64,000 nt of DNA, taken from NCBI RefSeq assembly GCF_014534745.1, contig NZ_JACVVP010000026.1:37635-101634 (forward strand). Direction: 5' to 3'. Both the position numbers and the translations under genes were made by a program. Source of the DNA: Flammeovirga sp. EKP202 (GTDB lineage Bacteria > Bacteroidota > Bacteroidia > Cytophagales > Flammeovirgaceae). Shown here piece after piece: positions 56,440 through 64,000 of the stretch; the first letter of the stretch is position 1; the number at the start of each line of letters is the position of its first letter. Under the pieces are notes generated by a model. The model had not been told where the DNA came from and searched no databases. It worked only from the letters and a program-made list of their open reading frames with translations.

Positions 56440-57447
56440 TTAGAATTTAATATTCATCGCTTCTTTTCTGGATTTAATTTTTAGTTTAGAGTAAATACTA
56501 CCGACATGCGATTTTACAGTAGTTAGCTCAATATTACATTCGGCTGATATTTCTTTATTGCTTAAGCCATTTCTTAATAAGTCAAATATTTTTCGCTCTT
56601 GAACACTTAGCTGTTTGATATTTTGATGCTTACGTTTAAAGTAAATTAAAATCCCAACAGAGAGAAAGCAAATAACACTCACAAAAAAAATGAGGTATTT
56701 CTCACTTATTTTATCAATAAGAACATACTCTTTGATTGGAAATTTTTGCCGGAAAGAAATAAAATAAGAGCTGTTTTCGTTTTTCCATTTTGACAAATAA
56801 TCATCATAAAATTTAGGGTGAATTAAATAGTCTACTTGAAAATCGGTCTGATAAATGGCATAAAGAGATACCAAAGGATTACTACAAGTATCTGCAACTG
56901 CTTTCAACTTTTCTGACACTACCTCTTTTATAAATTCCTTTTCAATGATTGAATTTTCATAATCAATTGAATTGGGGTAATTCGCTAATTTCTTGATATA
57001 GTTAAATGTCTTCATATAGTCAGCTCCTTCAATTCTTGTACCCGAGAAAACTGGTCTTTCACCGGTATTAAACAATTTTATTTCAGAATCTCTTTTGCCG
57101 ACGAAGAGTATAAAATTTTCATCTAAACTACCAATGACGAGTGAATTTGGCGAAACCCCTTTCTTAACAATATGCAAACGAAAAAAGGACCATTGAGAGG
57201 GTATGTTGGCCAAATCAATTTTGAAATTACCTAGACTATCAATAGCAGCACTTGTAATGATGATGTCATTCGAAACAGCATATTCTTTTTCAAATGTTTT
57301 GAGATAAGACACATATATTTTCCTGTCCCAAGTATCATCTAATATCAATTTGCCAGATATTTGACCAACATTATCAGAAAGTGCATTGATTTGACAACAC
57401 AAGACGATAAAGAGAATAGCTATTGTATTTTTTATAATTTTATTCAT
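56440..57447 (-). CDS. Membrane-anchored LuxR-type regulator with periplasmic domain
   Basis: 335 residues. Signal peptide/anchor MNKIIKNTIAILFIVLCCQI, then a periplasmic domain (25-245) starting QISGKLILDDTWDRKIYVSY with the beta pattern of DUF4369-like modules. One TM follows at about 249-268 (YLIFFVSVICFLSVGILIYF), then a cytoplasmic LuxR HTH: QERKIFDLLRNGLSNKEISA, LTTVKSHVGSIYSKLKIKSR. It overlaps the upstream coiled-coil gene by 8 bases; probably the two are coexpressed and may work as a sensing pair. Confidence 0.82.
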   Translation of the reverse strand: MNKIIKNTIAILFIVLCCQINALSDNVGQISGKLILDDTWDRKIYVSYLKTFEKEYAVSNDIIITSAAIDSLGNFKIDLANIPSQWSFFRLHIVKKGVSPNSLVIGSLDENFILFVGKRDSEIKLFNTGERPVFSGTRIEGADYMKTFNYIKKLANYPNSIDYENSIIEKEFIKEVVSEKLKAVADTCSNPLVSLYAIYQTDFQVDYLIHPKFYDDYLSKWKNENSSYFISFRQKFPIKEYVLIDKISEKYLIFFVSVICFLSVGILIYFKRKHQNIKQLSVQERKIFDLLRNGLSNKEISAECNIELTTVKSHVGSIYSKLKIKSRKEAMNIKF

Positions 57448-58186
57448 CCACCGTAGGTTTTATAGATTGAGCAACAGACATAGCAATATTGCCATTCGAT
57501 TTTTGGGATGAAATTTTTATTTGCCACTCCCCAACTTCTGTATTTGAAATGGTCTTATCAAGAGCTCCTGAAGTATATTCCTTTACTTTTTGATTGGCAT
57601 CGGATTGATATTTTAGGGATAGTTCCCCTTCTTTAACTCCTTTAGGATTGTAAATTTCGATAAGCGTAGATCCCGATTTGATGTGTGCTCTGATGCCTAT
57701 ATACAAAGTCATTTTAGAAGTAACTTTAAAAGCCATTGATTCACTATCATCTGTTTGATGAGTGAGTGTAATATTTTTAATTAAAATTTCTTTAGCGTTT
57801 TCTCTCCATGCTTGTGATTTTTTTCTTCGTTCTTCGGCTAAGTGTCTTTGTATAGCATGTTTCTTTCTAAGTTCTGCATCTTTCTCTCTCTGAACTTCTG
57901 CAATTCTATTCCGTTCCTCAACTAAGGTTAAAAATTCCTTTTTCTGTTTTTCATAATCAAGAAGACTTTTATCGTATTCTTCACTTGTGCCCCCTTTTGC
58001 TTTCAATTGCTTGATGTAGGCTGCTTTATGAATATCCCAACTTTCTTTGGGTGTGAGACCATCATAATTATTATAAGAATTAGGAGGATAGATATAGCTC
58101 TCTAGCAACGAATCTTTTTCGACTTGACAAAATCCAAAGGTATTGCTTAGGAGTAATACAAATAAAAAAATTATGCTTTTTCCCAT
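57440..58186 (-). CDS. Secreted coiled-coil protein, function unknown
   Basis: The start at 58186 (MGKSIIFLFVLLLSNTFGFC) gives a signal peptide; an ATG at 58240 adds 18 residues without meaning. About 248 residues. The middle (residues 60-140) is charged and helical, with REKDAELRKKHAIQRHLAEE as a clear coiled coil. The C-terminal part is a beta-rich domain (LIKNITLTHQTDDSESMAFK, YIGIRAHIKSGSTLIEIYNP, GEWQIKISSQKSNGNIAMSV). It may be the extracellular partner of the membrane LuxR protein encoded next to it; inference. Confidence 0.68.
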   Translation of the reverse strand: MGKSIIFLFVLLLSNTFGFCQVEKDSLLESYIYPPNSYNNYDGLTPKESWDIHKAAYIKQLKAKGGTSEEYDKSLLDYEKQKKEFLTLVEERNRIAEVQREKDAELRKKHAIQRHLAEERRKKSQAWRENAKEILIKNITLTHQTDDSESMAFKVTSKMTLYIGIRAHIKSGSTLIEIYNPKGVKEGELSLKYQSDANQKVKEYTSGALDKTISNTEVGEWQIKISSQKSNGNIAMSVAQSIKPTVDE

Positions 58187-58343
58187 ATCGATAAATTTAA
58201 TGTTTAATAATTGATTTGAGCGTAAAATTAACTTGAGCATTCAAAAATTAGGGTATTATTAGGGTAGGAAAAAGGTATGAAGGAAGTATGAAAGAGTGTA
58301 TTTATGGGTGATTTTTAGGGTTTTAGCAATTCTTGAAGTGTTT

Positions 58344-58879
58344 TTACCGTTTTGCTTGTTTTGATTTTGGAATGTTTATAATTCCACAACCTTCAACTCT
58401 CCAATTATCATTATACTTCTTGATTTTCATGGTAACGTAAAATCCTTCCCAATGAATACCTTCCACTGTTAAGTAATTTGTTGTTGAGTCAAAACTAAAG
58501 AGCTTAAAACCCTCTTCTGGGTAATCTTGGCATCAAATATCGGATCAAAACCAAGTCCTATTTCAGGATCATTTTGTTCGGCTTCCAAAATGAGCTGTTT
58601 AAGTTCTTCCTTAAATCTAAGACTTACTTCGGGATAGTTATTTACCCAATTCGTGATTTCAACCTTTTCTTTGCTATTACAGTTTTCCACATAATCATTA
58701 ATAAATTGAATTGCAATGCCAGTAGGATCATTTGTAGTTTCTGAATTAGAAGAAAATGCCAGATTAGTTATTTCAATTGAATCTTTCTCAATAATATTCT
58801 CTGAAATATCCTTTATACATTTCACATTATTAAAACTTAGATTTATGAAACTAAGCCATAATAAAAGTATATATCTCAT
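58344..58879 (-). pseudogene. DUF3828-like secreted protein with one-base frameshift near 58532
   Basis: Frame 1 (58879 to about 58532) has a signal peptide (MRYILLLWLSFINLSFN) and IQFINDYVENCNSKEKVEIT, PEVSLRFKEELKQLILEAEQ and NDPEIGLGFDPIFDAK. Frame 2 then continues YPEEGFKLFSFDSTTNYLTV, GIHWEGFYVTMKIKKYNDNW and RVEGCGIINIPKSKQAKR to a stop at 58344. GLGxDPIxDAQDYPxxGF is typical of DUF3828, so one C is missing in GCCAAG (GCC CAA GAT expected). Frame 1 alone ends with LSSLVLTQQQIT at 58469. Function unknown; an assembly error is possible. Confidence 0.78.
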
Positions 58880-59001
58880 AAGCTTTTTAGTTTGGTGTTG
58901 ATTTAGTATTATTTCTCACAACGCCTTGTATTATATTGTGTTGAGAGCTTTTGCAAGCAATAAAGACAAATACATTGTTATACCAAGTGCTTTTTTCAAC
59001 T

Positions 59002-60069
59002 CTAATTATTCATACAAGGAATTACATTCTCTCTAAAATATGGCTCTTGATTAACCCAAAACATATAGTTTACATTAAGAAAATCTTTTGCAAAAGCATG
59101 TAATAAAGGAACAATATTCTCCTGCTGATTTAATCCTTTATCCTTATGTTCGTTATAATCTTTGTCTGCACCTGTTTTTCCAATATAATTCCCATCTTGA
59201 ATAGCTATTCCCAATGGAACTTTATATTCGTACTCATGCATCATTGCAATTAAATGGTTAAGTTGTCCTTTTCTTTGAACCATTAAATCTGGCCCACCCA
59301 AACCTACACCTATTTCGTTCCCATATTGATATATTGCTCGTAAATACCCCTTATCATCCCATGGCAGCCACTCTCCAGGCATAAAATTAGCATACTGCAT
59401 TGTGACTGAGTTTGGAAAAGCTTGTTTTAGGGCTTTCATATTTTCTTTTATACATTTAACGTAGCGTTCTGGTGAAAATGAACTATCTTTTGTATTATTT
59501 GTACCCGCAGCTGTTTCCTGAAAATTTATTCCTTCTATTTTTCCATTAAATTCCTTCCCTAATGCATGAAGTAATTGTATCCAACGATTTTGTACTTTAC
59601 GATTCCACCTTTTGGCTGCCCAGCCATCTTCCTCATTCAAAGCAATACATCCATCATCATATTCTTCAGTCAATAAATAATCAGGAACAGCTTTGTAAGT
59701 AGCACTAAATGACACATCTTGTAATTGGATAAAAAGCTTTTTACCATGTGAAGTTAAATAAGCATAATCTTCATAAATAATAGAAAAATTGTATGTTCCC
59801 TTTTTAGGTTCTAACTGTCTCCATGAATACATAATCTGAGCACCTACTAACCTTTTGTTATCTAGTAATGGATGATTGTGAATTAATTCTCTATCTCTGG
59901 AAAAATATACAAAATGCTTGATACTATCTTTTTGTAAAGGGCAAGTAGCATCTAAATACTGTTCGTATGCTTTATCATACCTGTTTGCAGGATTGTTATA
60001 CTGTGCAAATGCTTTGATTTGCATAAAAAGGACGATTTTAATTATTAATAATGAAGTCTTACTATTCAT
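59002..60069 (-). CDS. Secreted TIM-barrel glycoside-hydrolase-like protein
   Basis: The start at 60069 (MNSKTSLLIIKIVLFMQIKA) is chosen; an ATG at 60084 is in frame. About 355 residues with a signal peptide. Barrel-type features: VGAQIMYSWRQLEPKKGTYN, SIIYEDYAYLTSHGKKLFIQ, HALGKEFNGKIEGINFQETA (Glu at the end of a strand), SVTMQYANFMPGEWL and NYMFWVNQEPYF. The WRxLEPxxGxYNF entry is typical of GH2/5/42-like catalytic domains. No exact family recognised. It is probably extracellular and carbohydrate-active. Confidence 0.7.
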   Translation of the reverse strand: MNSKTSLLIIKIVLFMQIKAFAQYNNPANRYDKAYEQYLDATCPLQKDSIKHFVYFSRDRELIHNHPLLDNKRLVGAQIMYSWRQLEPKKGTYNFSIIYEDYAYLTSHGKKLFIQLQDVSFSATYKAVPDYLLTEEYDDGCIALNEEDGWAAKRWNRKVQNRWIQLLHALGKEFNGKIEGINFQETAAGTNNTKDSSFSPERYVKCIKENMKALKQAFPNSVTMQYANFMPGEWLPWDDKGYLRAIYQYGNEIGVGLGGPDLMVQRKGQLNHLIAMMHEYEYKVPLGIAIQDGNYIGKTGADKDYNEHKDKGLNQQENIVPLLHAFAKDFLNVNYMFWVNQEPYFRENVIPCMNN

Positions 60070-60084
60070 CTTTTCATTGTTCAT

Positions 60085-60469
60085 TTTCTTTCAGATTGTA
60101 TTTTAGCACTGGCAATAAAGTAAAGCCTGTTAGCTCACTCCGATTAATCATTTAAAAGTAATCAATTTCAGTAAACTTTCAGTGCCCATTTCTATCGATC
60201 ACAAGTATAGTTTTCATTGATTTATAATCCATTGATTTACACCTACTGTGGACAAACGCCAATGAATATTATGCCACGGTTTCATTCACAAGGACTCAAT
60301 GAAAAAAGACTTCCCGAGTAATCGAAAAGTCCTCCCTAATTTCATATAGCTGAGTGCATAAAAATTCACCGCCATTGTTCAACTAGGACTTAATTTTTGA
60401 GTTTGAAGACCAAACTGAGCTATGATTATTGTCTTCCTTAATATAACGTGTGAAAGTTTTCAAAAACGA
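60085..60469. other. Intergenic region holding repeat R3 and a terminator
   Basis: 385 bases between two minus-strand genes. Repeat R3 is at 60123-60184, near the start of the TIM-barrel gene. At 60303-60332 the minus strand has GACTTTT ... AAGTC followed by six Ts, a probable terminator for the gene at 60470-60910. Nothing else was seen. Confidence 0.5.
60123..60184. repeat. Short upstream repeat R3
   Basis: AAGCCTGTTAGCTCACTCC ... AAGTAATCAATTTCAGTAAA ... CTTTCAG. It aligns along its whole length with R1 and R2, with the same 5'-GCCTGxTAGCyC and CTaTCAG ends. It sits about 54 bases upstream of the TIM-barrel gene start on the minus strand. Confidence 0.65.
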
Positions 60470-60910
60470 TTAATAACTTAAGCGAAAATTAATTGGAAAT
60501 AATAACGTTGTATGATAATTATTTTCTCCGCATGAATTAACTTTCCATTGTTCTTTTTTCATAAAAGTTAATAGCTCATTTTTATTTTTTATTAGATCAA
60601 TTCCTTTGCTTGCTTCTTCAAGTATTATTGTTCTTTCAACTATACCTTTATGGTTTATAAGAAGGATAAAATAAATTTTAATATCTCCATATACTTTTTT
60701 CCTTACTAACTCTTCATCAATCTTTAATAATTTACTAATCTCTTTGACTAGATAAACTTTTCCATTAATTGGGGTGTTATTGTAACCACCAACAATAGTT
60801 TTCATTTTGAATATAGAGTCATATTCCACCTTACATTCAAAGTCACTTTTTTGAGCGTAACAATGTAATGATATTCCTAAAAATAATATAGAAATTATTA
60901 TTGAATTCAA
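60470..60910 (-). CDS. Secreted protein with TonB-C-like domain pattern
   Basis: 146 residues with signal peptide MNSIIISILFLGISLHCYAQ. Residues 60-146 (VYGDIKIYFILLINHKGIVE, RTIILEEASKGIDLIKNKNE, MKKEQWKVNSCGENNYHTTL, LFPINFRLSY) have the strand-helix-strand order and terminal FPINFRL of periplasmic TonB C-terminal-like domains. A TonB role is not implied, as no membrane anchor or Pro-rich linker is present. No closer family recognised. Confidence 0.6.
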   Translation of the reverse strand: MNSIIISILFLGISLHCYAQKSDFECKVEYDSIFKMKTIVGGYNNTPINGKVYLVKEISKLLKIDEELVRKKVYGDIKIYFILLINHKGIVERTIILEEASKGIDLIKNKNELLTFMKKEQWKVNSCGENNYHTTLLFPINFRLSY

Positions 60911-61125
60911 TTTTATATACTTTTTGTTTCCTTATTAAAAAGGGTTGGGCTTATGCAATACAGCGACTTGGCTAAAAAGCATTTTTTAAAGAGCTTACGT
61001 TCCGTCTACTAAATAGCCACAAGCCTTTTAATTTTTTTAAATCTGTGGCGGGATTGCTTATATGCAATAACCTTCCAATTTTACTACTAACGTTATGCTC
61101 TTCAGACCCAAAAATTAAGACCTAA

Positions 61126-61701
61126 TTATTGTATGATGTTTTTATATTTTCTTTTTTCTCTAATGCTAAATATTATACCACATATTAACCCTATCAATCC
61201 ACCTAGATAGCTAAAATTGTGCATTGAACCAACCATAATGAAGGTTCCTTTTTCAATAAGGTTGTCAGGCAAATACCAATTCGGAGGATTTCCCACTAGG
61301 AATAATTCTCCATAAAGAAGCCCGATTAAACCTGTCAAAAGTGCTATTCCCATTGTCAAGACTATTGATTTTAATGTGGCTTTAAGCATTTCTTTTCCAT
61401 TTCGATGAATCAACCCGATTAGTCCTAGGAATATTCCAATTATTAAACCGACCCACCAAGTCGCTAAAGTCCCAATAATAGCCGCTCCAAATCTAGGGTT
61501 TGGTAATATGATTTCTGGTGATTTTTCAGTTCCAACATTCTGTCCCATTCCCCAGTTTTGTAGTCCAAATTGAATGAACTTAAATTTGGTGTAGTATTCT
61601 TCAGAAATCGAATACGTTATCTGGTCATGAACAATTCCATAAACTCCGCCAAGAATTGGTGCGATTATCAGAATCAGAATTAATGCTAATACTTTATTCA
61701 T
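61126..61701 (-). CDS. Integral membrane protein, function unknown
   Basis: 191 residues. The start matches a widespread, uncharacterised membrane family: LGGVYGIVHDQITYSISEEYYTKF at residues 18-40, then KFIQFGLQNWG. TM helices are at about 5-25, 74-98, 112-132 and 160-182 (YLGGLIGLICGIIFSI). Repeat R2 lies directly upstream of its start, and the group II intron lies just beyond that. No function known. Confidence 0.7.
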   Translation of the reverse strand: MNKVLALILILIIAPILGGVYGIVHDQITYSISEEYYTKFKFIQFGLQNWGMGQNVGTEKSPEIILPNPRFGAAIIGTLATWWVGLIIGIFLGLIGLIHRNGKEMLKATLKSIVLTMGIALLTGLIGLLYGELFLVGNPPNWYLPDNLIEKGTFIMVGSMHNFSYLGGLIGLICGIIFSIREKRKYKNIIQ

Positions 61702-61725
61702 TCGTTTTTTGTCAATGCCATAGTA

Positions 61726-61787
61726 GAGCCTGATAGCTCTCTCAATTTAAATAATTATAAATGTAATCATTTTGAGAAAACTATCAG
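61726..61787. repeat. Short upstream repeat R2, abutting the group II intron end
   Basis: GAGCCTGATAGCTCTCTCAA ... ATGTAATCATTTTGAGAAAA ... CTATCAG. Ends CTGATAG/CTATCAG are exact inverted repeats of 7 bp, and TCTCAA/TTGAGA pair inside. It aligns with R1 and R3. It is 25 bases upstream of the membrane protein start at 61701. The group II intron sequence begins right after it. Confidence 0.7.
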
Positions 61788-61799
61788 AACCCCCTTCAT

Positions 61800-61833
61800 C
61801 AAACCGTACGTGAAGTTTTCCCTCATACGGCTT
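61800..61833 (-). ncRNA. Group II intron domain V
   Basis: 34-nt hairpin, AAGCCGTATGAGGG pairing with CTTCACGTACGGTTTG around AAAA, carrying the conserved AGC near its base. It marks the catalytic core at the intron 3' end on the minus strand. Confidence 0.88.
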
Positions 61834-61847
61834 ACCGATAGAATTCT

Positions 61848-63224
61848 TCATTGAGCTTTCGCAAGGGTTTTCAAGCGGGCATACTTTTCCAAGTCTAACA
61901 GACCTTTGCTTTTAACAAAGAAATGATAAGGGCGCTGGCGAAGCACCTTATGCGCTTTACGTCCTTTGCTTTTGAGCCACTTGAAAAGTTTATAATCAAC
62001 TTGTTTGACAATAATCTTGGCTGTCTCCCAAATATGGGTGACTTTGCTGATAGAAAAGTAGTTCAACCAGCCATACAGTACTGAGTTTAGTTTGTAAATC
62101 AAGGGTCCTATTTTCCAATGACGACGTTTGCGTAGTAGCTCACGGATATTGGCAAATAGTTTACTTCTTGATTTAATACTAGGACGAATGTTCGTATATT
62201 TCTTGGTATTCCATGAAAACTTGGAACGAACATAACGAAATTCAAAGCCCAGAAAGAATAGACTCTTCTTGTGTACATGAAGAATTGAGGTCTTGGTCTT
62301 GTTGATCGTAAGACCCATCCTACGCATAATTGAGTCAATATATTTCAGGATTTCTCTACTATAGTAGTAGTTACCCATCAATACAAAATCATCTGCGTAG
62401 CGAACTATTCGGATGTTGGCTTTGGCAAACTTGCCTCGTGGATTATTGACAATACGGTCAAAAGCATGTAAATAAATATTAGAAAGCAAGGGGCTAATCA
62501 CTCCTCCTTGGGGTGTACCCATTTTGGACTGTATTCGTTTCCCATTCTTTAACTGTTTGGGAGCACAGAGCCATTGCTTAATAATATTAAGTATTCCATT
62601 ATCGCTAATTCGCTCTTTCAACAGTACAAATAACTTATCATGAGGGATCGTGTCAAAGTATTTTGATAAATCCGCATCATAGACAAAGTGGTATCCTTCG
62701 TATAGGTTCTGTTTGATCTGTTTCACAGTGTCTTGAGCTCCTCGTTTAGGACGAAATCCATAAGAGGTATCAATAAAGTCCGCTTCCCATAAAGGTTCTA
62801 TTAGCATCTTTACTGCCATTTGAGCGACTCTATCTTTTATCGTCGGGATGCCTAAGAGGCGAAATTCTCCCTTCTTCTCTTTTGGTATTTCTACTTGACG
62901 AACAGCTTGGCATCGATAAGTTTTTGTTTGGAGTTCGTGTTGTAGTTCTTTTAGAAACTTCGATACTCCATACTTTTCTATGTCGGCAAATGACATATTA
63001 TCGACACCTCTGCCATGGGAATAGTTTTGTTTTACACGACGGTAAGATTCGACTAACACGTAACCTAAGCTCATTTTATCACTCAGGCTATAGGCTTTAA
63101 AACCTTGATCTTGCTTGGCTCGAATGTATAGCTTCCTTTGAAAGACACGAACTTGTTCATCTGTCTTTGTAGAAGATGGACTTACTAATAGAGCGGTGTC
63201 AATATAGGTCGTTCTGTCTTTCAT
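61848..63224 (-). CDS. ltrA: Group II intron reverse transcriptase/maturase
   Basis: 458 residues, apparently complete. RT motifs are all visible: IPKEKKGEFRLLGIPTIKDR (RT1/2), YGFRPKRGAQDTVKQIKQ, FVYDADLSKYFDTIPHDKL (RT3), GTPQGGVISPLLSNIYL (RT4), IVRYADDFVLMG (RT5, active YADD), KTKTSILHVHKKSLFFLGFE (RT6/7). The maturase X domain follows (LNSVLYGWLNYFSISKVTHI). There is no HNH endonuclease at the end, so retrohoming would use single-stranded or nicked targets. It supports splicing and mobility of the host intron. Confidence 0.95.
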   Translation of the reverse strand: MKDRTTYIDTALLVSPSSTKTDEQVRVFQRKLYIRAKQDQGFKAYSLSDKMSLGYVLVESYRRVKQNYSHGRGVDNMSFADIEKYGVSKFLKELQHELQTKTYRCQAVRQVEIPKEKKGEFRLLGIPTIKDRVAQMAVKMLIEPLWEADFIDTSYGFRPKRGAQDTVKQIKQNLYEGYHFVYDADLSKYFDTIPHDKLFVLLKERISDNGILNIIKQWLCAPKQLKNGKRIQSKMGTPQGGVISPLLSNIYLHAFDRIVNNPRGKFAKANIRIVRYADDFVLMGNYYYSREILKYIDSIMRRMGLTINKTKTSILHVHKKSLFFLGFEFRYVRSKFSWNTKKYTNIRPSIKSRSKLFANIRELLRKRRHWKIGPLIYKLNSVLYGWLNYFSISKVTHIWETAKIIVKQVDYKLFKWLKSKGRKAHKVLRQRPYHFFVKSKGLLDLEKYARLKTLAKAQ

Positions 63225-63693
63225 ATAAGCGTTTCTAAAGTAGAGCCCCTTCCCTAATCTAAGGTTATGTTGTCCTTAGAGTCAGACAGTACTATGAGCT
63301 CCTCCGACTTCTGTTATTACCAGGCTGAATTTCGCTATACTTATATCAGCTTGTTTAAGGGGGCCAACCTTTGAAATAACAGATCTCCCACGTTCCGTCA
63401 CTTTCCATCTATAACCACGCCATCCCTATGACTCCGGTAGATCATTGTACTTCACATTACTGTTTATTCATACAATGTAACAGGGTTCGAGACCGTCAAA
63501 ACTCTCCCCATCTACGCCTGCCTTTTCGAAGCTACTATGGGTTCACACTTGCGTATTACGGCTTGGTTATTTGAGATCACTGAGCTTCAGCTATCCACCT
63601 CACGGCGATCACTGTCAGTAACTCTTCTAAGTGAACAGTAAATTACTTAGGTAGGATTTGCACCTACTGGAAAGCCACAGCATCGTGGCACAC

Positions 63694-63738
63694 TAACGTT
63701 TAGTGTAAAATGCGTTTTAAATGCATTTTACATAGTGT
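63694..63738. other. Palindrome between two head-to-head group II introns
   Basis: A 45-base spacer whose core TGTAAAATGC ... GCATTTTACA is a perfect 10-bp inverted repeat with a 9-base loop; a further TA pair extends it imperfectly. Intron 1 starts on its left side reading leftward, intron 2 on its right side reading rightward. It is the 5' exon of both. Confidence 0.7.
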
Positions 63739-64000
63739 GTGTGCCCAAAATGGGCACGATCTATATTTGTCTAAATATAGTTCAATCTTCTAGAGGGTGC
63801 AAGTCCCTTATGCGCGGAGTACGATCCCGAAGCATTAGTACGTGACAAGGTGGTTTTCCGTGAGGAATGCACTGAAGTAAGTCAAACGGCAAAAGTTGGT
63901 ACTGACAGACAGGAACGACATATGAGGCATAGTCGGTAGGATGAGTAAGCACATCATTACGAAGTCCGAACGTGGGAACCACGCTGTAATTCGAAACACA
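63739..64000 (+). mobile_element. Group II intron 2, 5' part (plus strand, continues beyond window)
   Basis: It begins GTGTGCCCAAAATGGGCACG, with the GUGYG start and a perfect 7-bp hairpin, then GAGGGTGCAAGTCCCTTATG as the domain I start found also in intron 1. GTACGATCCCGAAGCATTAG, CAAGGTGG and AACGTGGGAACCACGCTG follow, all typical of group II intron domain I. The interior and ORF are beyond the right edge. The small minus-strand ORF here (63782-63982) is an artefact of structured RNA. Confidence 0.75.

Larger units (their letters stand above)
61780..63693 (-). mobile_element. Group II intron 1 (minus strand, ORF-containing)
   Basis: On the minus strand the 5' end at 63693 reads GTGTGCCACGATGCTGTGGC, matching the GUGYG start with a following hairpin, and AGTAGGTGCAAATCCTACC fits domain I. 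The maturase ORF (63224-61848) lies in domain IV. Domain V is at 61800-61833: AAGCCGTATGAGGG AAAA CTTCACGTACGGTTTG, with the AGC catalytic triad and typical stem. The exact 3' end is uncertain by about 10 bases; it meets repeat R2. The total of about 1.9 kb is a normal size. Confidence 0.85.

Noticed and set aside
60930..61100. Region with several short inverted repeats (TGCAATA..., GCCACAAGCC) as a possible small RNA or recombination site
   Set aside because: Sequence is suggestive of a recurrent intergenic element but only one copy is visible here and no fold or partner could be confirmed.
50909..61787. R1-R3 as integron attC sites
   Set aside because: The ends lack the RYYYAAC/GTTRRRY core pattern and no integron integrase is seen in the window; kept only as a repeat family of unknown role.
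63782..63982. Minus-strand ORF of 66 codons at the right edge
   Set aside because: It lies antisense to group II intron 2 domain I; structured-RNA sequence often opens such frames. No conserved protein character.
1..64000. CRISPR arrays, tRNA or rRNA genes
   Set aside because: No regularly spaced short direct repeats, cloverleaf-like sequence or rRNA core sequence was seen on either strand.

Overview
The window is AT-rich and gene-dense. It looks like a chromosome segment of a Bacteroidota bacterium, most likely a marine member of the Cytophagales. The evidence is a type IX secretion sorting domain on the secreted beta-helix protein, a TonB-dependent receptor, a GH115 enzyme, a DUF3276 PUR-alpha-like protein, and a TAnnTTTG-type promoter next to a start codon. 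The genus cannot be fixed from the sequence alone; a Flammeovirga-like organism would fit.

Layout. 1-20 kb is mostly housekeeping: an RlpA-like protein cut by the left edge, DUF3276 protein, AI-2E family permease, PssA, MBL-fold hydrolase, TPR protein, FAD oxidoreductase, PAS membrane protein, Aat, PepD, a thioredoxin-like protein divergent from a dipeptidyl peptidase IV, a DAACS symporter and a U32 peptidase. A PAS histidine kinase/response regulator pair follows. 20.9-31.2 kb is a carbohydrate island: secreted beta-helix protein, a frameshifted TonB-dependent receptor, a GH115 enzyme and a divergent membrane-anchored winged-helix regulator. 31-49 kb holds small hypothetical, lipoprotein and membrane genes, nearly all on the minus strand, with an L,D-transpeptidase, a broken serine hydrolase, an AraC regulator, a PLP decarboxylase, a Na/Ca antiporter, a GT39 glycosyltransferase, a nitrilase-family amidase, a CapA-like protein, a YARHG-DUF3160 protein and two NTF2-like proteins. 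50-64 kb is the accessory part: dispersed repeats, two outer-membrane proteins with a membrane LuxR regulator, a two-gene operon of a polynucleotide-kinase-like P-loop protein and a Thg1-like 3'-5' polymerase (a likely RNA-repair module), a second membrane LuxR regulator, more hypotheticals, and two group II introns placed head to head.

Three things stand out. (1) A structured dispersed repeat of about 430 bp with terminal inverted repeats is present in two full copies, one composite copy and one tail fragment. It has swappable hairpin modules, and one hairpin shows compensatory changes between copies. (2) Five genes are broken by one or two small lesions: one amber codon and four frameshift cases. 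This is a high density for 64 kb and means either genome decay or sequence error. (3) The kinase plus Thg1-like pair, with a repeat copy starting 11 bp upstream of its first gene, is the best candidate for an under-described functional system.
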